A DNA stretch of 6,914 nt. Origin: ZC4RG30 sp964455685 (lineage in GTDB: Bacteria > Pseudomonadota > Gammaproteobacteria > Steroidobacterales > Steroidobacteraceae). The notes under the pieces are model-generated. The model was not told where the DNA came from and made no database searches. It saw nothing but the letters and a program-made list of their open reading frames with translations. Positions 5,436-6,914 of this stretch are shown here, piece by piece. Position numbers and translations under genes: made by a program. Position 1 is the first letter of the stretch; every line of letters starts with the position of its first letter. Location of the stretch: contig CAYVZE010000107.1 in assembly GCA_964455685.1 (NCBI GenBank), positions 1 through 6,914 on the forward strand. Reading direction: 5' to 3'.

Positions 5436-6367
5436 TGCGCCTGCTGCGCCACCTCGACGAGCACAGCGCCCGCGCCGGCGGCTACGTGGCCGCCATCGGC
5501 GGCTTCGACGGCATCCACCGCGGCCATCGCGCCCTGATCGAGCGCACGCGCGCGCTGGCGCAGCAGCAGGGGCTGTCGAGCATGGTGCTGAGCTTCGAAC
5601 CGCTGCCCAAGGAGTACTTCTCGCGCCAGGATCCGCCGGCGCGCCTGACCAGCTTCCGCGAGCGCTGGCGGGTGCTCGAGGCCGACGGTCCGGAGGTGTT
5701 CTGCGTGCTGCGCTTCGACGACCGCCTGCGGTCGCACACGGCACGGCAGTTCGCCGAGCTGATGGTGCGCGGCGGCGTGCGCCACGTGGTGATCGGCCAT
5801 GACTTCCGCGCCGGCTACCGCGGCGAGGCCAGCGCGGACTGGTTCCGCGAGCATGGCCCGGCGCTGGGCCTGGGCGTGGATGTGCTGGAGCCGGTGCTGG
5901 GCGACGGCCAGCGCATCGGCAGCGGCCTGATCCGCGAGGCGCTGGCGGCGGGTGACCTGGCACGCGCCGCGCGGCTGCTGGGCCGGCCGTATTCGATGCG
6001 CGGCAGGGTGGCAGGCGGCGAGAAGCTCGGCCGCCAGCTGGGATTTCCCACCGCCAACCTGCGCATGGGGCGACGCCGCCCCCCCATGGACGGTATCTTT
6101 GCGGTCCGGGTCCGGGGTATCGAGGCCGGCCGGGCCCTGGGCGGCGTTGCCAGCCTGGGAACGCGCCCGACGGTAGGGGGCAGGGTGCCCCTGCTGGAAA
6201 CCCATGTCTTCGACTTTGCCGGCGACCTCTACGGCCGCGAGATCGAGGTGGAATTCGTGGCGCGGCTGCGTGATGAGCTGCGGTTCGACAATGTGGATGC
6301 AATGGTGGCCCGCATGCACCGCGACGCCGAGGAGGCGCGCGCGGTGCTTGCCGGGCAACCCGATTGA
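5435..6367 (+). CDS. ribF: Bifunctional riboflavin kinase / FMN adenylyltransferase
   Basis: This 310-residue cytoplasmic enzyme converts riboflavin to FMN and then FAD. The N-terminal adenylyltransferase half carries the nucleotidyltransferase motif GGFDGIHRGH (22-31) and VIGHDFRAGYRG (119-130). The usual ISSTxIR motif appears as IGSGLIR (161-167), with Gly replacing the first Ser. The C-terminal flavokinase half has GFPTAN (203-208), where PTAN binds the nucleotide and metal, and LETHVFDFAGDLYG (254-267), with Glu255 as the expected catalytic base. Length matches E. coli RibF (313). The start is the ATG inside the TGATG overlap with murJ. No strong ribosome-binding site is visible, so reinitiation after murJ is likely. 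The stop is 18 bp before ileS. Confidence 0.96.
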   Translation: MRLLRHLDEHSARAGGYVAAIGGFDGIHRGHRALIERTRALAQQQGLSSMVLSFEPLPKEYFSRQDPPARLTSFRERWRVLEADGPEVFCVLRFDDRLRSHTARQFAELMVRGGVRHVVIGHDFRAGYRGEASADWFREHGPALGLGVDVLEPVLGDGQRIGSGLIREALAAGDLARAARLLGRPYSMRGRVAGGEKLGRQLGFPTANLRMGRRRPPMDGIFAVRVRGIEAGRALGGVASLGTRPTVGGRVPLLETHVFDFAGDLYGREIEVEFVARLRDELRFDNVDAMVARMHRDAEEARAVLAGQPD

Positions 6368-6368
6368 C

Positions 6369-6375
6369 GAGAAGG
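6369..6375 (+). promoter_or_regulatory. Ribosome-binding site supporting the TTG start of ileS
   Basis: GAGAAGG lies two bases after the ribF stop and ten bases before TTG 6386. No comparable purine-rich match precedes the alternative in-frame GTG at 6407, so this site favours the TTG start. Confidence 0.6.
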
Positions 6376-6385
6376 TGCTGGACGC

Positions 6386-6914
6386 TTGGCTGACTACAAG
6401 AACACGGTGAACCTGCCGCGCACGGACTTCGCGATGAAGGCCGACCTGGCGCGCCGCGAGCCCGCGATGCTCGCGTGGTGGGAGGAGAACGACATCTATG
6501 GCGAGCTGCGGCGCATCGCGCGCGGCCGCCCGCGCTTCGTGCTGCACGATGGCCCGCCGTACGCCAATGGCGCCATCCACATCGGCCACGCGGCCAACAA
6601 GATCCTCAAGGACATCATCGTCAAGTCGCGCACGCTCGACGGCTATGACGCGCCCTACATCCCGGGCTGGGATTGCCACGGCCTGCCCATCGAGCTGCAG
6701 GTGGAGAAGAAGCACGGCCGCGTGGGCCAGAAGCTGGACGCGCGCGCCTTCCGCGCCGCCTGCCGCGCCTACGCCGGCGAGCAGATCGAGATCCAGAAGG
6801 CGGCCTTCAAGCGCCTGGGCGTGATGGGCGACTGGTCGCGTCCCTACCTGACCATGGACCCGCGCTTCGAGGCGCAGCAGATCCGCGCGCTGGGCAAGGT
6901 GATCGCCAACGGCC
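6386..6914 (+). CDS. ileS: Isoleucyl-tRNA synthetase, N-terminal part, cut by the window end; probable TTG start
   Basis: The visible 176 residues belong to a class Ia synthetase that charges tRNA-Ile. DYKNTVNLPRTDF at 3-15 matches the E. coli IleS N-terminus. GPPYANGAIHIGH (56-68) contains the HIGH signature of the ATP site, followed by NKILKDIIVKS and PGWDCHGLPIELQVE, all characteristic of IleS. The KMSKS loop, the editing domain core and the C-terminal zinc domain lie beyond the window. The start is placed at TTG 6386-6388, which gives MADYK and aligns with the family. The ribF TGA lies in the same frame 21 bases upstream, leaving no ATG between, and GAGAAGG (6369-6375) stands ten bases before the TTG. 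The next in-frame ATG (6434) would remove conserved N-terminal residues. The gene usually continues to lspA. Confidence 0.95.
   Translation, partial: MADYKNTVNLPRTDFAMKADLARREPAMLAWWEENDIYGELRRIARGRPRFVLHDGPPYANGAIHIGHAANKILKDIIVKSRTLDGYDAPYIPGWDCHGLPIELQVEKKHGRVGQKLDARAFRAACRAYAGEQIEIQKAAFKRLGVMGDWSRPYLTMDPRFEAQQIRALGKVIANG

Noticed and set aside
3822..6302. 826-codon antisense open frame opposite murJ and ribF
   Set aside because: Stop codons are rare on the reverse frame of GC-rich genes. The translation is His/Arg/Gln-rich low complexity with no recognisable domain or ribosome-binding site.

Overview
The window is conserved housekeeping chromosome from a GC-rich gammaproteobacterium. Evidence is the strong G/C bias at third codon positions, the divergent ispB / rplU-rpmA-obgE arrangement, and rpsT next to murJ-ribF-ileS. 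This gene order is familiar from Xanthomonadales-like and pseudomonad-like gammaproteobacteria. The exact genus cannot be fixed from the sequence alone. There are no insertion sequences, phage genes, CRISPR arrays, toxin-antitoxin pairs or other accessory genes, and no undescribed multi-gene system is visible.

Layout: (1) Positions 40-1213, minus strand, hold ispB (long-chain prenyl diphosphate synthase for the quinone side chain), followed downstream by a tRNA-Pro(CGG) gene with its own stable-RNA-like promoter. (2) A 166-bp divergent control region (1214-1379) carries an ispB promoter candidate and a near-consensus sigma-70 promoter for rplU. (3) Positions 1380-3384, plus strand, hold rplU (bL21), rpmA (bL27) and obgE (ribosome-assembly GTPase), with an intrinsic-terminator-like hairpin between rpmA and obgE. 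(4) rpsT (bS20) lies on the minus strand at 3436-3705. It converges on obgE across a shared 10-bp hairpin and starts at GTG. (5) From 3876 to the window end, plus strand, lies the probable operon murJ (lipid II flippase), ribF (FAD synthetase/riboflavin kinase) and ileS (isoleucyl-tRNA synthetase, start only, probable TTG start).

The genes supply translation (two large-subunit proteins, one small-subunit protein, one tRNA, one tRNA synthetase), ribosome maturation (ObgE), cell-wall precursor export (MurJ) and cofactor synthesis (IspB, RibF). Every interval between genes is shorter than 300 bp.

The most unusual feature is the C-terminus of ObgE. After an ordinary Obg fold and GTPase domain it carries about 94 residues of Lys/Arg/Ala-rich, histone-H1-like sequence with no acidic residue, whereas the tail of E. 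coli ObgE is acidic. Smaller points of interest are the hairpin separating obgE from the ribosomal protein genes, the non-ATG starts of rpsT and ileS, and the lack of a clear ribosome-binding site in front of murJ.
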